64,000 nucleotides of DNA from Pantoea septica (GTDB lineage Bacteria > Pseudomonadota > Gammaproteobacteria > Enterobacterales > Enterobacteriaceae). Numbering within the stretch: position 1 is the stretch's first letter; each line of letters begins with the position of its first letter. This document shows, piece by piece, positions 29,049 through 39,872 of the stretch. The stretch lies in the NCBI RefSeq assembly GCF_002095575.1, contig NZ_MLJJ01000020.1, forward strand, positions 28,013 through 92,012, read 5' to 3'. A program made the position numbers and the translations under genes. The notes beneath the pieces were generated by a model. The model saw only the letters and a list, made by a program, of their open reading frames with translations. It searched no databases and was not told where the DNA came from.

Positions 29049-29742
29049 GACCTTTCCTGTAGAACCAGTAAGCGGTGCTTTCCAGCCGGGCACCGCTGCG
29101 TAAATAGAGCCGCATCGCCGGCAGGTTGCTGAGCTGCGTCGCGACGCGCAGACGGCCGAGCTGGCGGACGCGTCCCCAGTCTGCGCCTGCCAGCAGCAGG
29201 CGCTGCCCGACGCCGTTGCCCTGCGCATGCGGCAGCACGCCCAGCAGCCCGACGCGCGCCTCGCCTTCCGTCTCGCGCAGCGAGATAAAACCGAGCAGCG
29301 CGCCGGTCTCGTCGCTGGCGATCAGACACTGATGATCAAAGGTGCCGCGCACCGCGTTTTCAATCCACTGGGCGTAAAAGCGCGCGCTGGCATCGGCGTC
29401 GAACCAGGGCGCGCGAAAGCGGCTCTGTACGAAGATCTGCGACGCGGCGGCGCGCAGCGCGCTGATTTGCGACTCGCGAGCGATGCGGATACCGCTCTGC
29501 CGTTCGGTGCGTTTAATGTTGATGGCCAGATCGGCTTCGCCTTCCGCCAGCTGGAACCCCTGCTGACAGAGAGCGTCGATCGCCTCAAGCCGGTCGGCAG
29601 GCACTTTGATTTGCCATAAGTCGGCCGGATGGCGCAGCGCCTCGCTCAGCGGCAGGTCCCCGTCCAGATCGAGCCGCGCCGTCGCACAGCTGAAGAAGGC
29701 GCTTTCCCACGCGAGGGGATTAATATTGACGCGGACGGGCAT
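29035..29742 (-). CDS. wecD: dTDP-fucosamine acetyltransferase WecD (RffC)
   Basis: A 235-residue GNAT-family N-acetyltransferase, slightly longer than E. coli WecD (224), sharing the MPVR start. The acetyl-CoA loop is seen in [23 protein letters not shown] (Q/RxxGxG type), followed by [20 protein letters not shown]. It acetylates the 4-amino group of dTDP-4-amino-4,6-dideoxygalactose to give dTDP-Fuc4NAc. It overlaps rffH by 23 bases and wecE by 14. Confidence 0.93.
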   Translation of the reverse strand: MPVRVNINPLAWESAFFSCATARLDLDGDLPLSEALRHPADLWQIKVPADRLEAIDALCQQGFQLAEGEADLAINIKRTERQSGIRIARESQISALRAAASQIFVQSRFRAPWFDADASARFYAQWIENAVRGTFDHQCLIASDETGALLGFISLRETEGEARVGLLGVLPHAQGNGVGQRLLLAGADWGRVRQLGRLRVATQLSNLPAMRLYLRSGARLESTAYWFYRKGHDPI

Positions 29743-30601
29743 GTAACAGATCCAGCAGATACTGGCCGTAGCCGGTTTTCGTCAGTGCTTCTCCGGCGGC
29801 GCGCAGCTGCTCGTCGCTCAGCCAGCCGTTGCGCCAGGCGATCTCCTCCAGACAGGCGACTTTGAAGCCCTGTCGCTTTTCCACCGTCTGCACAAAGGTG
29901 CTGGCCTCGATCAGGCTGTCGTGCGTGCCGGTGTCGAGCCAGGCGAATCCGCGGCCTAACAGTTCGACGGAGAGCTGGCCGCGCGCCAGGTACATCTGGT
30001 TGATGGCGGTAATTTCCAGCTCGCCGCGCGCGGAAGGTTTCACCTGCTTTGCAAATTCGACGACCTGATTATCATAAAAATAGAGGCCCGTTACCGCCCA
30101 GCGCGATTTCGGCGCGCTGGGTTTCTCCTCGATAGAGAGCGCGTTGAAGGCCTCGTCAAACTCCACGACGCCAAAACGTTCAGGATCCATCACCTGATAG
30201 CCAAACACCGTCGCCCCCTGCTCGCGCGCGGCGACTTTTTTTAGCTTCGGACTAAAGCCCTGGCCGAAATAGAGGTTGTCGCCCAATACCAGACAGCAGC
30301 GATCGCCGTCGATGAAGCGCTCGCCGATAATAAACGCCTGAGCCAGTCCGTCCGGGCTTGGCTGCACCGCATAGCTGAGATGGATGCCGAATTCGCTGCC
30401 GTCGCCCAGCAGGCGCACGAAATGGTCGCGATCCTCAGGCGTGGTGATGAGCAGAATGTCGCGAATGCCCGCCAGCATCAGCACCGACAGCGGACAGTAG
30501 ATCATCGGCTTGTCGTATACGGGCAGCAGCTGTTTAGAAATCGCCCGCGTAATGGGATGAAGGCGCGTGCCTGAGCCGCCTGCCAGAATAATACCTTTCA
30601 T
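29720..30601 (-). CDS. rffH: Glucose-1-phosphate thymidylyltransferase RffH
   Basis: A 293-residue RmlA-type nucleotidyltransferase, the E. coli RffH length, with [38 protein letters not shown] at the N-terminus (signature GGSGTRLHP at 8-16) and [10 protein letters not shown] in the middle. It makes dTDP-glucose for the ECA Fuc4NAc branch. RmlA is an alternative name for the same activity, but the ECA context assigns it to rffH. There is a 22-base gap to rffG upstream. Confidence 0.95.
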   Translation of the reverse strand: MKGIILAGGSGTRLHPITRAISKQLLPVYDKPMIYCPLSVLMLAGIRDILLITTPEDRDHFVRLLGDGSEFGIHLSYAVQPSPDGLAQAFIIGERFIDGDRCCLVLGDNLYFGQGFSPKLKKVAAREQGATVFGYQVMDPERFGVVEFDEAFNALSIEEKPSAPKSRWAVTGLYFYDNQVVEFAKQVKPSARGELEITAINQMYLARGQLSVELLGRGFAWLDTGTHDSLIEASTFVQTVEKRQGFKVACLEEIAWRNGWLSDEQLRAAGEALTKTGYGQYLLDLLHARPRQY

Positions 30602-30623
30602 CGCTTTCGCTCCTCCGACGCCG

Positions 30624-31709
30624 TCATGAACGCGACGCAGCCAGGCCTAGCCGCTCGCCGCGATAGCGACCGTCCAGAATAGCCTGCCACCATGCCTGAT
30701 TTTCCAGATACCAGCGCACGGTTTTGTGCATACCGCTGTCGAACGTTTCCTGTGGCGTCCAGCCTAGCTCGCGCGCAATTTTGCTGGCGTCGATAGCGTA
30801 GCGCTGATCGTGACCGGGACGATCCGCCACAAACGTGATCAAATCGCGGTAGTGCCTCAGGCCAGCCGCTTTACGCTCCGGCGCCATTTGCTCCAGCAAA
30901 TCGCAGATGGTGTTGACCACGTCGATATTGCGCTGCTCATTATGCCCGCCGATATTATAGGTCTCGCCAACCTTGCCGCCGCTCACGACGCGATAGAGCG
31001 CGCGCGCATGATCCTCGACATAAAGCCAGTCGCGAATCTGCTCGCCGTTGCCGTAAACCGGCAGCGGCTTGCCCGCCAGCGCATTGATGATGGTGAGCGG
31101 GATAAGCTTTTCCGGGAAATGGCAGGGGCCATAGTTGTTTGAGCAATTGGTAACGATAACAGGCAGGCCATAGGTACGCAGCCAGGCGCGCACCAGATGA
31201 TCGCTGCTGGCCTTGGTCGCGGAATAAGGGCTGCTCGGCGCATAGGGCGTGGTTTCGGTAAAAAACGCGTCCGGATCCAGCAGGTCGCCGAAAACTTCGT
31301 CAGTGGAGATGTGGTGGAAGAGAAACGCCTCGCGCCGCGCCGCTTCCAGTCTGTTCCAGTAGCTGCGCGCCGCCTCCAGCAGCTGGTAGGTGCCGACGAT
31401 ATTGGTTTCGACGAAGGCTATCGGACCGTCGATAGATCGGTCGACGTGGCTTTCGGCCGCCAGGTGCATGACGCAGTCGGGCTGATAGCGCGCGAAAACG
31501 GCATCCAGCGCCGGACGATCGCAAATATCCACCTGTTCGAAAGCGAAGCGCGCATCCTGCATGACGCTCGCCAGCGAGGCGAGATTGCCGGCATAGCTGA
31601 GCTTGTCGACCACAACGATGCGGTGATCCGTCTCTTCGATAAGAAAACGCACCAGCGCCGAGCCGATAAAGCCAGCGCCGCCGGTGATTAAAAACTGTTT
31701 CACCGCCAT
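30624..31709 (-). CDS. rffG: dTDP-glucose 4,6-dehydratase RffG
   Basis: A 361-residue extended short-chain dehydrogenase with the NAD motif GGAGFIGS near residue 10, the conserved [15 protein letters not shown], and the active-site YSATK (YxxxK) in [20 protein letters not shown]. It converts dTDP-glucose to dTDP-4-keto-6-deoxyglucose for WecE. The C-terminus is a little longer than in E. coli (355). It overlaps wecC by ten bases. Confidence 0.95.
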   Translation of the reverse strand: MAVKQFLITGGAGFIGSALVRFLIEETDHRIVVVDKLSYAGNLASLASVMQDARFAFEQVDICDRPALDAVFARYQPDCVMHLAAESHVDRSIDGPIAFVETNIVGTYQLLEAARSYWNRLEAARREAFLFHHISTDEVFGDLLDPDAFFTETTPYAPSSPYSATKASSDHLVRAWLRTYGLPVIVTNCSNNYGPCHFPEKLIPLTIINALAGKPLPVYGNGEQIRDWLYVEDHARALYRVVSGGKVGETYNIGGHNEQRNIDVVNTICDLLEQMAPERKAAGLRHYRDLITFVADRPGHDQRYAIDASKIARELGWTPQETFDSGMHKTVRWYLENQAWWQAILDGRYRGERLGLAASRS

Positions 31710-32959
31710 ACTCCCCGCGTATCCACAATCCAGCTTTGCGTGACCTGCGACGCGTCAACGGCGCGGAAGTGATCGTGGTCCACCAGCATCACCAGCACGT
31801 CGGCCTGAGCCAGCGCCTGCTCGCGTGAAACCAGCGCAGCCTTGTCGGCGAGCGCGGCAGGCAGCGCGGCGATATGCGGCTCTACCACCCAGCTCTGGCC
31901 GCGATGCCATTCGGCGATCATCTGCGCTACCTGCATCGCCGGGCTTTCGCGCAGATCGTCGATGTTGGGTTTAAACGCCAGCCCGAAGCAGGCGATGACA
32001 ATCTCATCGGCGCGCTTGCCGCTCTGGGTCAGGCAGTCCGCCAGCGCCGCCTTGACCTGATTCAGCACCCAGTGCGGCTTGCTGTCGTTCACCTCGCGCG
32101 CGGTGCGGATCAGCCGCGCCAGCGACGGATTTTGCGCCACGATAAACCAGGGATCGACCGCAATGCAGTGCCCGCCGACGCCAGGCCCCGGCTGCAGAAT
32201 ATTGACGCGCGGATGGCGGTTCGCCAGCGCGATCAGTTCCCAGACGTTAATCCCCTGATCGGCGCAAATCAGCGACAGCTCATTGGCGAAAGCGATATTA
32301 ACGTCGCGGAAGCTGTTTTCCGTCAGCTTGCATAGCTCCGCCGTGCGCGCGTTGGTCTCCACGCATTCGCCCTGCAGAAAAATCCGGTAGAGCGCGCTGG
32401 CCTGCGCCGAGCAGGCGGGCGTCATGCCGCCGATCACGCGGTCGTTGTGAACCAGTTCCTGCATGATTTTTCCCGGCAGCACGCGCTCCGGACAGTAGGC
32501 GATAAAGATATCGGGCGTACCGCCGTGCTGCGGGAACCGCAGATCCGGGCGCGTCACCGCCAGCCACTCCGCCATCTGCTCCGTGGCGCCGACCGGCGAG
32601 GTGGATTCCAGAATCACCAGGTCGCCCTTCTTCAATACCGGGGCGATCGATTCCGCCGCCGCCTTAACGAAGCGCAAATCGGGCTGATGATCCGCCATAA
32701 AGGGCGTCGGCACGGCGATCAGGAAGGCGTCGGCCGCTTCGGGCTGCGTGGTGGCGCGCAGAAAGCCCTGTGTCACGGCGTCGTGGACCACTTTGTCCAG
32801 CGCGGGTTCGACAATATGGATCGCCCCGCGATTAATGGTGTCTACCGCGTGGGCGTTGATATCGACCCCCACGACCTTTTTCTTTTGCGACGCGAAAACG
32901 GCTGCGGTCGGCAGCCCAATGTAGCCCAGTCCAATCACGGAAATGGTGTCAAAACTCAT
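31700..32959 (-). CDS. wecC: UDP-N-acetyl-D-mannosamine dehydrogenase WecC
   Basis: A 419-residue UDP-sugar dehydrogenase (E. coli 420). The NAD motif is GLGYIGLP near residue 11, and the catalytic cysteine sits in [15 protein letters not shown]. The cap segment [22 protein letters not shown] holds the catalytic lysine and asparagine region. It oxidises UDP-ManNAc to UDP-ManNAcA, the donor used by WecG. It overlaps wecB by four bases. Confidence 0.96.
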   Translation of the reverse strand: MSFDTISVIGLGYIGLPTAAVFASQKKKVVGVDINAHAVDTINRGAIHIVEPALDKVVHDAVTQGFLRATTQPEAADAFLIAVPTPFMADHQPDLRFVKAAAESIAPVLKKGDLVILESTSPVGATEQMAEWLAVTRPDLRFPQHGGTPDIFIAYCPERVLPGKIMQELVHNDRVIGGMTPACSAQASALYRIFLQGECVETNARTAELCKLTENSFRDVNIAFANELSLICADQGINVWELIALANRHPRVNILQPGPGVGGHCIAVDPWFIVAQNPSLARLIRTAREVNDSKPHWVLNQVKAALADCLTQSGKRADEIVIACFGLAFKPNIDDLRESPAMQVAQMIAEWHRGQSWVVEPHIAALPAALADKAALVSREQALAQADVLVMLVDHDHFRAVDASQVTQSWIVDTRGVWR

Positions 32960-34086
32960 AGGTCAACTCGGGTATCTTTTAAGGCTTGCAGAATGCGCTG
33001 ACAGGCATTGCCGTCGCCGTAAGGGTTATGCGCGCGGCTCATGGTTTGCCAGGCCGCTTCGTCGGTCAGCAGCAGGCCGACTTCGGCCACGATTTTCTCT
33101 ATGTCGGTGCCAACCAGCTTCACGGTGCCGGCGTCGACCGCTTCAGGCCGTTCCGTCGCGTCGCGCATTACCAGCACCGGTTTGCCCAGCGAAGGCGCTT
33201 CTTCCTGAATGCCGCCGGAGTCGGTGAGAATCAGCCAGGCCCGGTTCATCAGCCAGACGAAAGGCAGATACTCCTGCGGCTCGATCAGCACGATATTGTC
33301 GATGCCGCTGAGGATGCGGTTAACCGGCTCGCTGACGTTGGGGTTAAGGTGCACCGGATAGACGATCTGCGCGTCGGGATGCTGCCGGGCGATGCGCGCC
33401 AGCGCGCTGCAGATACGCTCGAAACCTTCGCCGAAGCTTTCGCGACGATGGCCGGTGACCAGCACCAGCTTCTTCTCGCTGTCGAGGAAGGGATAGCATC
33501 CAGCGAGCTGCGCGTTGAGGCCGGGATCGGCGATAACCCGGTCGCGCACCCAGAGCAGCGCGTCGATCACCGTATTGCCGGTAACGAAGATGCGCGCGTC
33601 GGGCAGATTTTCCGCCAGCAGATTCTGGCGCGAACGTTCGGTGGGCGTAAAGTGCAGCCGGGCGAGATGGCCGGTCAGCTTGCGGTTGCCCTCTTCCGGC
33701 CACGGCGACGTCAAATCGCCGGTGCGCAGCCCCGCCTCGACATGGGCGACCGGGATCTGCTGATAAAATGCCGCCAGGCTGGCGGCGAGCGTGGTGGTGG
33801 TATCGCCATGCACCAGCACCACATCGGGTTTGAAATCGAGCAGCACGGTTTGCATACCCTGCAAAATGCGGCAGGTGATCTCCGTTAATCCTTGCTCAGG
33901 GCGCATCACGTTCAGGTCATAATCTGGCTGCAGCGCAAAGAGGCGCAGAACCTGATCGAGCATTTCGCGGTGCTGCGCGGTGACGCACAGGCGAGAGTCA
34001 AACGCAGGATCCTGCGCCAGCGCCTGCACCAGCGGCGCCATTTTTATCGCCTCCGGGCGAGTCCCGAATACTGTAAGCACTTTCAC
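32956..34086 (-). CDS. wecB: UDP-N-acetylglucosamine 2-epimerase WecB (GTG start)
   Basis: A 376-residue enzyme, the E. coli length, when started at GTG 34086, which gives (M)[19 protein letters not shown] and a 4-base GTGA overlap with the wzzE stop. A longer frame reaching back into wzzE is not family-like. Conserved segments are [52 protein letters not shown] and [22 protein letters not shown]. It epimerises UDP-GlcNAc to UDP-ManNAc. Confidence 0.96.
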   Translation of the reverse strand: MKVLTVFGTRPEAIKMAPLVQALAQDPAFDSRLCVTAQHREMLDQVLRLFALQPDYDLNVMRPEQGLTEITCRILQGMQTVLLDFKPDVVLVHGDTTTTLAASLAAFYQQIPVAHVEAGLRTGDLTSPWPEEGNRKLTGHLARLHFTPTERSRQNLLAENLPDARIFVTGNTVIDALLWVRDRVIADPGLNAQLAGCYPFLDSEKKLVLVTGHRRESFGEGFERICSALARIARQHPDAQIVYPVHLNPNVSEPVNRILSGIDNIVLIEPQEYLPFVWLMNRAWLILTDSGGIQEEAPSLGKPVLVMRDATERPEAVDAGTVKLVGTDIEKIVAEVGLLLTDEAAWQTMSRAHNPYGDGNACQRILQALKDTRVDL

Positions 34087-35138
34087 GCGGTTTCTCTCGC
34101 TGCTCTGACGCCGGAACGACGCGCCAGCGCCACGCCTGCGCCCGTCAATGCGCCTAACGCGCCCCACATAATCATCATAAACAGGCGACGCGGGCTGTCG
34201 CGCGAAACCGGCTCTTCCGGCGTACGCAGGTAGCGATAGGTCTGGAAAGTGCGGTTCAACGTCGGACCGGCGCTCAGCGTGGTGAGCATCGCCCTGTTTT
34301 GATCATAGCTGATATCGTAGCTCGGTCCGGTCGCCTGCAGGGTTTCCAGCTGCGCCTGCAGCTGCGGCTCGCCCAGCAGGAAAAGGTCGCTGTCGGCGAT
34401 CGGTTCGCGCGCGTCGCGCGAGCGGTTTTCATGAATGCCCTGCTGGCTGGCGACCTTCAGCGCCTGCTGCAGACGATGCTGCTGACGCTGGAACACGGCG
34501 TTCGCCACATCTTCCTGACGCTTTACCTGCGCCTGCAGCTGCTCGCTGCGCGCCTGCCAGGCGCCTTTCAGCTCGCCGTTAAGGTGGCGCGCCGCGCGCT
34601 CGCTGGCAAAGGCGATATACTGACGCAGCAGGTTGTTGGCGTCCCCTGCAGTTTCCGCAATGAGCTTAACGCTGTCGCGCGTATTGCGCGCCGCGTCGGC
34701 AGGCAGAAACTGGATATTGGCGACCATATCGTCAAGCAGCGCGGCGTCGTTATGGGCGTTGCCTGAGCGGCGGCTTTTGTAATATTCCGTCTGCTGCCAG
34801 AAGTCGCGGCGCGTATCCCAGGCGCCCAGCTGCATAATAAATTCCTGATAGACCTCATCCATGATGGTCGGCGAGGGCGCCGCCAGATTGAGCGTATTGT
34901 TGCGCACGTCGAGATTGTTCAGAAACTGCTCCTGCGCATAGTAATCGCCGAGCATATTCACCGTAGGACGATCGGTAATCGCCGTGGTGCTCCACGCCTG
35001 TCTCATCAGCAGCGAAGCCAGCCAGGCGACCAGCGCGAAAAGCAGCGCCAGCCCGATGATCCAGCGCTTGCCGCGCCATAACGCGCAGCCAAGGCCGCGA
35101 ATATCCAGTTCGTTATCTGCAACCTCAGAGGTCATCAC
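34083..35138 (-). CDS. wzzE: ECA chain-length regulator WzzE
   Basis: A 351-residue polysaccharide co-polymerase (E. coli 348) with membrane helices near both ends: [19 protein letters not shown] at about 32-50 and [21 protein letters not shown] near the C-terminus. A long periplasmic coiled region lies between them. The proline-rich motif before the second helix is replaced by [11 protein letters not shown]. It controls the number of ECA repeats. It lies 13 bases after wecA and overlaps wecB. Confidence 0.94.
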   Translation of the reverse strand: MMTSEVADNELDIRGLGCALWRGKRWIIGLALLFALVAWLASLLMRQAWSTTAITDRPTVNMLGDYYAQEQFLNNLDVRNNTLNLAAPSPTIMDEVYQEFIMQLGAWDTRRDFWQQTEYYKSRRSGNAHNDAALLDDMVANIQFLPADAARNTRDSVKLIAETAGDANNLLRQYIAFASERAARHLNGELKGAWQARSEQLQAQVKRQEDVANAVFQRQQHRLQQALKVASQQGIHENRSRDAREPIADSDLFLLGEPQLQAQLETLQATGPSYDISYDQNRAMLTTLSAGPTLNRTFQTYRYLRTPEEPVSRDSPRRLFMMIMWGALGALTGAGVALARRSGVRAARETA

Positions 35139-35151
35139 AAGGCAATCCTTA

Positions 35152-36252
35152 TCAGGGTAATTTTTTCTTAGCGTCGCGATGAGCGTTCAAACGACGCTTT
35201 ATACGACGGATCAGGCGCGCCACGCGCCAGGCGTGTTTCAGGCAGTAGCCGTAAAACATAAAGGCCATCATAAACAGCACCAGCATCACCCACTCGGGGA
35301 TAAAGGCGAGATATTCGCCGAGCACGCCGATACCGGCGAGAATAGCGGCCGCCACGGTAATCAACACAAAGGCCTGGCGCGACGTAAAGCCGGCGCGCAT
35401 GATCAAATGGTGAATATGCTGCCGGTCGGCGGAGAAGGGGCTCATGCCTTTGCGCAGGCGACGATACATAATCGCCACCATATCCATCAGCGGAATGGCG
35501 ATCAGCCAGAGCGCGGTCACGGGCGTAATCGGATGACTCAATCCCTGCGTGGTTTCCAGCAGAATCCAGATAATGGTGAAGCCAATCATGGTGCTGCCGG
35601 CATCGCCCATAAAGACTTTATAACGGCGGCCGAGGAAACCAAGATTCAACAAGATATAAGGTATGGTGGCGGCAATCATTGCGAAGCACCACACGGCCAG
35701 GCTGTACTGGCCGTCGAAGCAGAGAATAATGCCCATCGCCGCAAAGGTGACCGATGAGAGCCCGCCCAGCAGGCCGTCGATGCCGTCCACCATATTAAAG
35801 GCGTTAATCGCCGCCCAGACGGCGAACAGCGTCAGCACGTAGCCGAACGGCCCGACCACCAGCTCAACCGGGCCGATAATAAAGCCGAGGCTGAGCAGAT
35901 AAAGTTTGGCCCCCACCATCATCGCTACCGCCACGGCGGCCTGCACCACGGCGCGGATTTTTACGCTGATATCGAAACGATCGTCGAGCGCGCCGACCAG
36001 CACCAGCAGACCAGCGCAAATAAGATAAAGCGTGGCGTGCGGCAGATAGAAACGGGTGATGAGAAACATAAAGCAGATGCCGGCGTAAACGGAAATGCCG
36101 CCGACCAGTGGAATGGCGCCGTGATGACGTTTACGGGAATTAGGCGTGTCGACCAGACCTATTTTTTTAGCCGCTTTGCGCGCAAAAAAGATAAAGACTA
36201 AAGAAAATAGAAAAGTAAGGCCCAGCTCAGTACTCATAGTGAGTAAATTCAC
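35152..36252 (-). CDS. wecA: Undecaprenyl-phosphate GlcNAc-1-phosphate transferase WecA (GTG start)
   Basis: A 366-residue polyprenyl-phosphate HexNAc-1-P transferase with about eleven membrane helices (E. coli 367). It starts at GTG 36252 with (M)NLLTMSTELG. Catalytic motifs are LDDRFD (about 88-93), AAINAFNMVDGIDGLLGG (about 147-164), FMGDAGSTMIGF and the HIHHLIMRAG loop. It begins ECA (and O-antigen) synthesis by making GlcNAc-PP-undecaprenol. It is the first gene of the wec operon. The tail KKKLP is short compared with E. coli. Confidence 0.96.
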   Translation of the reverse strand: MNLLTMSTELGLTFLFSLVFIFFARKAAKKIGLVDTPNSRKRHHGAIPLVGGISVYAGICFMFLITRFYLPHATLYLICAGLLVLVGALDDRFDISVKIRAVVQAAVAVAMMVGAKLYLLSLGFIIGPVELVVGPFGYVLTLFAVWAAINAFNMVDGIDGLLGGLSSVTFAAMGIILCFDGQYSLAVWCFAMIAATIPYILLNLGFLGRRYKVFMGDAGSTMIGFTIIWILLETTQGLSHPITPVTALWLIAIPLMDMVAIMYRRLRKGMSPFSADRQHIHHLIMRAGFTSRQAFVLITVAAAILAGIGVLGEYLAFIPEWVMLVLFMMAFMFYGYCLKHAWRVARLIRRIKRRLNAHRDAKKKLP

Positions 36253-36380
36253 GTTTAACGCTCTCAGCTAAAATCAGGGACAGGATAAACAAACTGCATG
36301 TTTTTGCCTTTCATCCCGAGTCCGAATTCTGCTTCCGACCACGCGCGCATGGTTGTTTTTTGCGCGCTGCCGCCGCAGTC

Positions 36381-36386
36381 ATTATA
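36381..36386 (-). promoter_or_regulatory. Candidate -10 element of the ECA operon promoter
   Basis: A perfect TATAAT lies on the minus strand 129 bases upstream of the wecA start, downstream of the rho terminator. No good -35 hexamer is present at 16-18 bases, so the assignment is weak. The remaining leader to wecA holds no reading frame I trust. Confidence 0.35.
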
Positions 36387-36423
36387 AATGCTCCTGCCAG
36401 CGGTAATCCTAATGCGCACAAAT

Positions 36424-36450
36424 AAAAAACGCCACGTTAAGACGTGGCGT
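36424..36450 (-). terminator. Rho-independent terminator of rho
   Basis: On the minus strand an 8-bp stem ACGCCACG/CGTGGCGT with loop TCTTAA is followed by TTTTTATTT. It lies about 70 bases after the rho stop and separates rho from the wec operon. Confidence 0.9.
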
Positions 36451-36517
36451 TAGGGCGAATTCCTGCGCATTTAGGCTAAAAAAGTCGGTTTCGCCGTCTC
36501 GATTAGCCAGCGCGGAA

Positions 36518-37777
36518 TTACGAGCGCTTCATCATATCGAAGAATTCGTCGTTGGTTTTGGTCATCGCCAGTTTGTTGATGAGGAATTCCATCGCGTCGA
36601 TTTCGCCCATCGGGTGAATAATCTTGCGCAGGATCCACATCTTCTGCAGCTCTTCCTGGGAAGTGAGCAGCTCTTCTTTACGCGTACCGGAGCGGTTGTA
36701 GTCAATCGCCGGGAAGACGCGTTTTTCAGCGATTTTACGTGCGAGGTGCAGCTCCATGTTACCGGTGCCTTTAAACTCTTCGTAAATCACTTCATCCATC
36801 TTCGAACCGGTATCAACCAGCGCGGTCGCGATGATGGTCAGGCTGCCGCCCTCTTCCACGTTACGCGCGGCGCCGAAGAAGCGCTTCGGACGATGCAGGG
36901 CGTTGGCGTCGACACCACCGGTCAGCACTTTGCCTGAGGCCGGCACCACGGTGTTATAGGCGCGCGCCAGGCGAGTGATGGAGTCGAGCAGAATGATCAC
37001 GTCTTTCTTATGTTCAACCAGACGCTTCGCCTTCTCGATCACCATTTCGGCAACCTGAACGTGGCGTGAAGCCGGTTCGTCGAAGGTTGAGGCGATAACT
37101 TCGCCTTTGACCAGACGCTGCATCTCGGTAACTTCTTCCGGACGTTCGTCGATCAGCAGCACCATCAGCACGCAGTCTGGATGATTGTAGGCGATGCTCT
37201 GCGCGATATTCTGCAGCAGCATGGTTTTACCCGCTTTCGGCGGCGCGACGATCAGACCACGCTGACCGCGGCCGATCGGCGAAGCCAGATCCAGCACGCG
37301 TGCGGTAAGGTCTTCCGTCGAACCATTGCCACGCTCCATGCGCAGACGGCTGTTGGCGTGCAGCGGCGTCAGGTTTTCGAACAGAATCTTGTTACGCGCG
37401 TTTTCAGGCTTGTCGTAGTTAACCTCGTTAACCTTCAGCAGCGCAAAATAACGCTCGCCCTCTTTCGGCGGACGGATTTTGCCGGAGATGGTGTCACCAG
37501 TGCGAAGGTTGAAACGGCGAATTTGGCTGGGAGAAACGTAGATGTCGTCGGGACCGGCGAGGTAAGAGCTGTCTGCGGAGCGGAGGAAACCAAATCCGTC
37601 CTGCAATATCTCCAGCACACCATCACCGAAGATGTCCTCGCCGCTTTTCGCGTGCTGTTTGAGGATGGCGAAAATAATATCCTGTTTGCGCATGCGCGCC
37701 AGGTTTTCCAGCCCCATATTTTCGCCGAGGGTTATCAGCTCAGAAACCGGCGTGTTCTTTAATTCGGTAAGATTCAT
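36518..37777 (-). CDS. rho: Transcription termination factor Rho
   Basis: A 419-residue protein with the E. coli length and near-identical sequence. It starts [39 protein letters not shown]. The RNA-binding cold-shock-like domain holds [29 protein letters not shown], Walker A is [12 protein letters not shown] (about 178-189), and Walker B is [15 protein letters not shown]. The secondary-site Q-loop region and the lysine-rich R-loop follow. It is a hexameric RNA translocase that ends transcription. A leader of about 340 bases separates it from trxA. Confidence 0.98.
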   Translation of the reverse strand: MNLTELKNTPVSELITLGENMGLENLARMRKQDIIFAILKQHAKSGEDIFGDGVLEILQDGFGFLRSADSSYLAGPDDIYVSPSQIRRFNLRTGDTISGKIRPPKEGERYFALLKVNEVNYDKPENARNKILFENLTPLHANSRLRMERGNGSTEDLTARVLDLASPIGRGQRGLIVAPPKAGKTMLLQNIAQSIAYNHPDCVLMVLLIDERPEEVTEMQRLVKGEVIASTFDEPASRHVQVAEMVIEKAKRLVEHKKDVIILLDSITRLARAYNTVVPASGKVLTGGVDANALHRPKRFFGAARNVEEGGSLTIIATALVDTGSKMDEVIYEEFKGTGNMELHLARKIAEKRVFPAIDYNRSGTRKEELLTSQEELQKMWILRKIIHPMGEIDAMEFLINKLAMTKTNDEFFDMMKRS

Positions 37778-37991
37778 AGTGATGGGTTCTTAAACTCGGG
37801 GTAATTCTCGAAATGTTGGTCGTGAATGGTATGGCTTAATATTCCATGCCTGTTAATGGCGCTTTCAACTCTTCTCGACGATCATCGTCAGGGATGGCGA
37901 CTGGAAGCGAGAGAGACGGTTGAAATGCGATGCCAAAGTTGGTGCTAACCGTCAGAATTGCTAAACCGCTGTATACGGAACGTGCTTCAGG

Positions 37992-38020
37992 GTTTAACAA
38001 AGGAAATCTTTAAGATGCAA
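37992..38020 (-). promoter_or_regulatory. Probable rho promoter
   Basis: On the minus strand TTGCAT (38020-38015) and TTAAAC (37997-37992) are 17 bases apart. The layout matches the TTGCAT..TTAAAA arrangement upstream of rho in E. coli as I recall it. About 215 bases of leader follow before the rho start, where Rho autoregulates itself in E. coli. The stretch 37778-37991 holds no convincing gene. Confidence 0.5.
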
Positions 38021-38121
38021 ACTACAAGGTAAGTGCGTAATGCAGTGAAAGTAACTTAGCACGCTAAAATGCGAACGTCCAGCAGTGGAAGAAAATTCGC
38101 CACCGCCGAACGTTCTCGCCC

Positions 38122-38454
38122 TTACGCCAGGTTGGCGTTCAGGAACTCTTTCAGCTGGCTTTTAGACAGCGCGCCGACTTTAGTCGCGGCGACTTCACCG
38201 TTTTTGAACAGCAGCAGCGTCGGGATGCCGCGGATGCCGTACTTCGGCGCGGTGCCCGGGTTATCGTCAATGTTCAGCTTGGCGATAGTGAGCTTACCGT
38301 CGTACTCTTCGGCAACTTCATCGAGAATCGGGGCGATCATTTTGCAAGGACCACACCATTCAGCCCAGAAATCTACCAGTGTGACACCTTCTGCTTTCAG
38401 CACGTCTGCATCGAAACTGTCATCGGTGAGGTGAACGATTTTATCGCTGCTCAT
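38122..38454 (-). CDS. trxA: Thioredoxin 1 TrxA
   Basis: A 110-residue protein (E. coli 109, one extra N-terminal residue). The redox-active site WCGPC is at 33-37, with the buried Asp27-equivalent at residue 28, and the cis-proline lies in [11 protein letters not shown]. It reduces protein disulfides and ribonucleotide reductase in the cytosol. It is upstream of rho on the same strand and divergent from rhlB, with a 117-base gap. Confidence 0.98.
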   Translation of the reverse strand: MSSDKIVHLTDDSFDADVLKAEGVTLVDFWAEWCGPCKMIAPILDEVAEEYDGKLTIAKLNIDDNPGTAPKYGIRGIPTLLLFKNGEVAATKVGALSKSQLKEFLNANLA

Positions 38455-38571
38455 GTATTACTCCACAAGATTATGCCTGGCGAATTGGCGTAAAGTTTAC
38501 CAACGAAGGTTGACTTTATTTCATCGGATACGCTTTCGTAAAGCGATAGTAAGCTGATATTCTACCACACT

Positions 38572-39864
38572 ATGAGCAAAACACACTTAACAGAACAGAA
38601 GTTTTCCGACTTCGCCCTGCACCCTCTGGTCGTGGAAGCCCTTGAAAAAAAAGGCTTTCATAACTGCACGCCTATTCAGGCGTTAGCTCTGCCCTTTACG
38701 CTCTCAGGACGTGATGTCGCAGGCCAGGCGCAAACCGGTACCGGCAAAACGATGGCGTTTCTGACGTCGACGTTTCATCATCTTCTCACTCACCCTGCCC
38801 AGGAAGGCCGTCAGATCAATCAGCCGCGCGCGTTGATCATGGCGCCGACGCGCGAACTGGCGGTGCAGATCCATGCCGACGCCGAACCGCTGGCGCAGGC
38901 CACCGGTCTGAAGCTGGGCCTGGCTTACGGCGGCGACGGCTACGACAAGCAGCTGAAAGTGCTGGCCGACGGCGTCGATATTCTGGTTGGCACCACCGGC
39001 CGTCTGATCGATTACGCAAAACAGAACCACATTAACCTCGGCGCAATTCAGGTGCTGGTGCTGGACGAAGCCGACCGCATGTTCGATCTCGGCTTCATTA
39101 AAGATATCCGCTGGCTGTTCCGCCGCATGCCGCCTGCGACGCAGCGCCTGAGCATGCTTTTCTCCGCCACGCTCTCCTGGCGCGTGCGCGAACTGGCTTT
39201 CGAACACATGAACAACGCCGAGTACGTTGAGGTGGAGCCAGAGCAGAAAACGGGTCACCGCATTAAAGAAGAGCTCTTCTACCCGTCGAACGAAGAAAAA
39301 ATGCGCCTGCTGCAGACGCTGCTGGAAGAAGAGTGGCCGGATCGCGCTATCGTCTTCGCTAACACCAAGCATCGCTGCGAAGATATCTGGGGCCATCTGG
39401 CGGCGGACGGCCATCGCGTCGGCCTGCTGACCGGCGACGTGCCGCAGAAGAAACGCCTGCGCATTCTGGACGACTTCACCAAAGGCGACGTCGATATTCT
39501 GGTGGCCACCGACGTTGCGGCGCGCGGCCTGCATATCCCTGCGGTCACGCACGTCTTTAACTACGATCTGCCTGACGATCGTGAAGATTACGTTCACCGT
39601 ATCGGCCGTACCGGTCGCGCGGGCGCCAGCGGACACTCTATCAGCCTGGCCTGTGAAGAGTACGCGCTGAATCTGCCGGCGATTGAAGAGTATATCGGCC
39701 ACAGCATTCCGGTGAGCAAGTACAACAGCGACGCGCTGATGGACGACCTGCCGCCGCCGAAGCGTCTGGCTCGCGCCCGCACCGGCAACGGTCCGCGCCG
39801 CGGCGGCAACAACGCGAATCGTCGTGGAGCGCCGCGTAACAACAACCGTAAACGTTCGGGTTAA
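38572..39864 (+). CDS. rhlB: DEAD-box RNA helicase RhlB
   Basis: A 430-residue helicase (E. coli 421) with the Q motif [36 protein letters not shown], the DEAD box in [16 protein letters not shown] in LFSATLS and [10 protein letters not shown]. The glycine-, arginine- and asparagine-rich tail ([17 protein letters not shown] onward) is typical of RhlB, and the core contacts RNase E. It unwinds RNA in the degradosome. gppA follows after eight bases on the same strand. Confidence 0.97.
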   Translation: MSKTHLTEQKFSDFALHPLVVEALEKKGFHNCTPIQALALPFTLSGRDVAGQAQTGTGKTMAFLTSTFHHLLTHPAQEGRQINQPRALIMAPTRELAVQIHADAEPLAQATGLKLGLAYGGDGYDKQLKVLADGVDILVGTTGRLIDYAKQNHINLGAIQVLVLDEADRMFDLGFIKDIRWLFRRMPPATQRLSMLFSATLSWRVRELAFEHMNNAEYVEVEPEQKTGHRIKEELFYPSNEEKMRLLQTLLEEEWPDRAIVFANTKHRCEDIWGHLAADGHRVGLLTGDVPQKKRLRILDDFTKGDVDILVATDVAARGLHIPAVTHVFNYDLPDDREDYVHRIGRTGRAGASGHSISLACEEYALNLPAIEEYIGHSIPVSKYNSDALMDDLPPPKRLARARTGNGPRRGGNNANRRGAPRNNNRKRSG

Positions 39865-39872
39865 TCCACATT

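Noticed and set aside
29049..29228. An extended wecE starting inside wecD
   Set aside because: The extra 60 residues are Arg-, Ala- and Ser-rich and unlike any aminotransferase; the ATG at 29048 gives the exact family N-terminus and length.
34087..34167. An extended wecB starting inside wzzE
   Set aside because: The GTG at 34086 gives the family N-terminus and length of 376; the extension is the wzzE sequence in another frame.
37778..38000. A rhoL leader peptide upstream of rho
   Set aside because: The E. coli rhoL position has no ATG here; an open frame of about 50 codons ending at the ATG-GAA-TAT-TAA near 37842 has no start codon with a ribosome-binding site, so it is probably chance.
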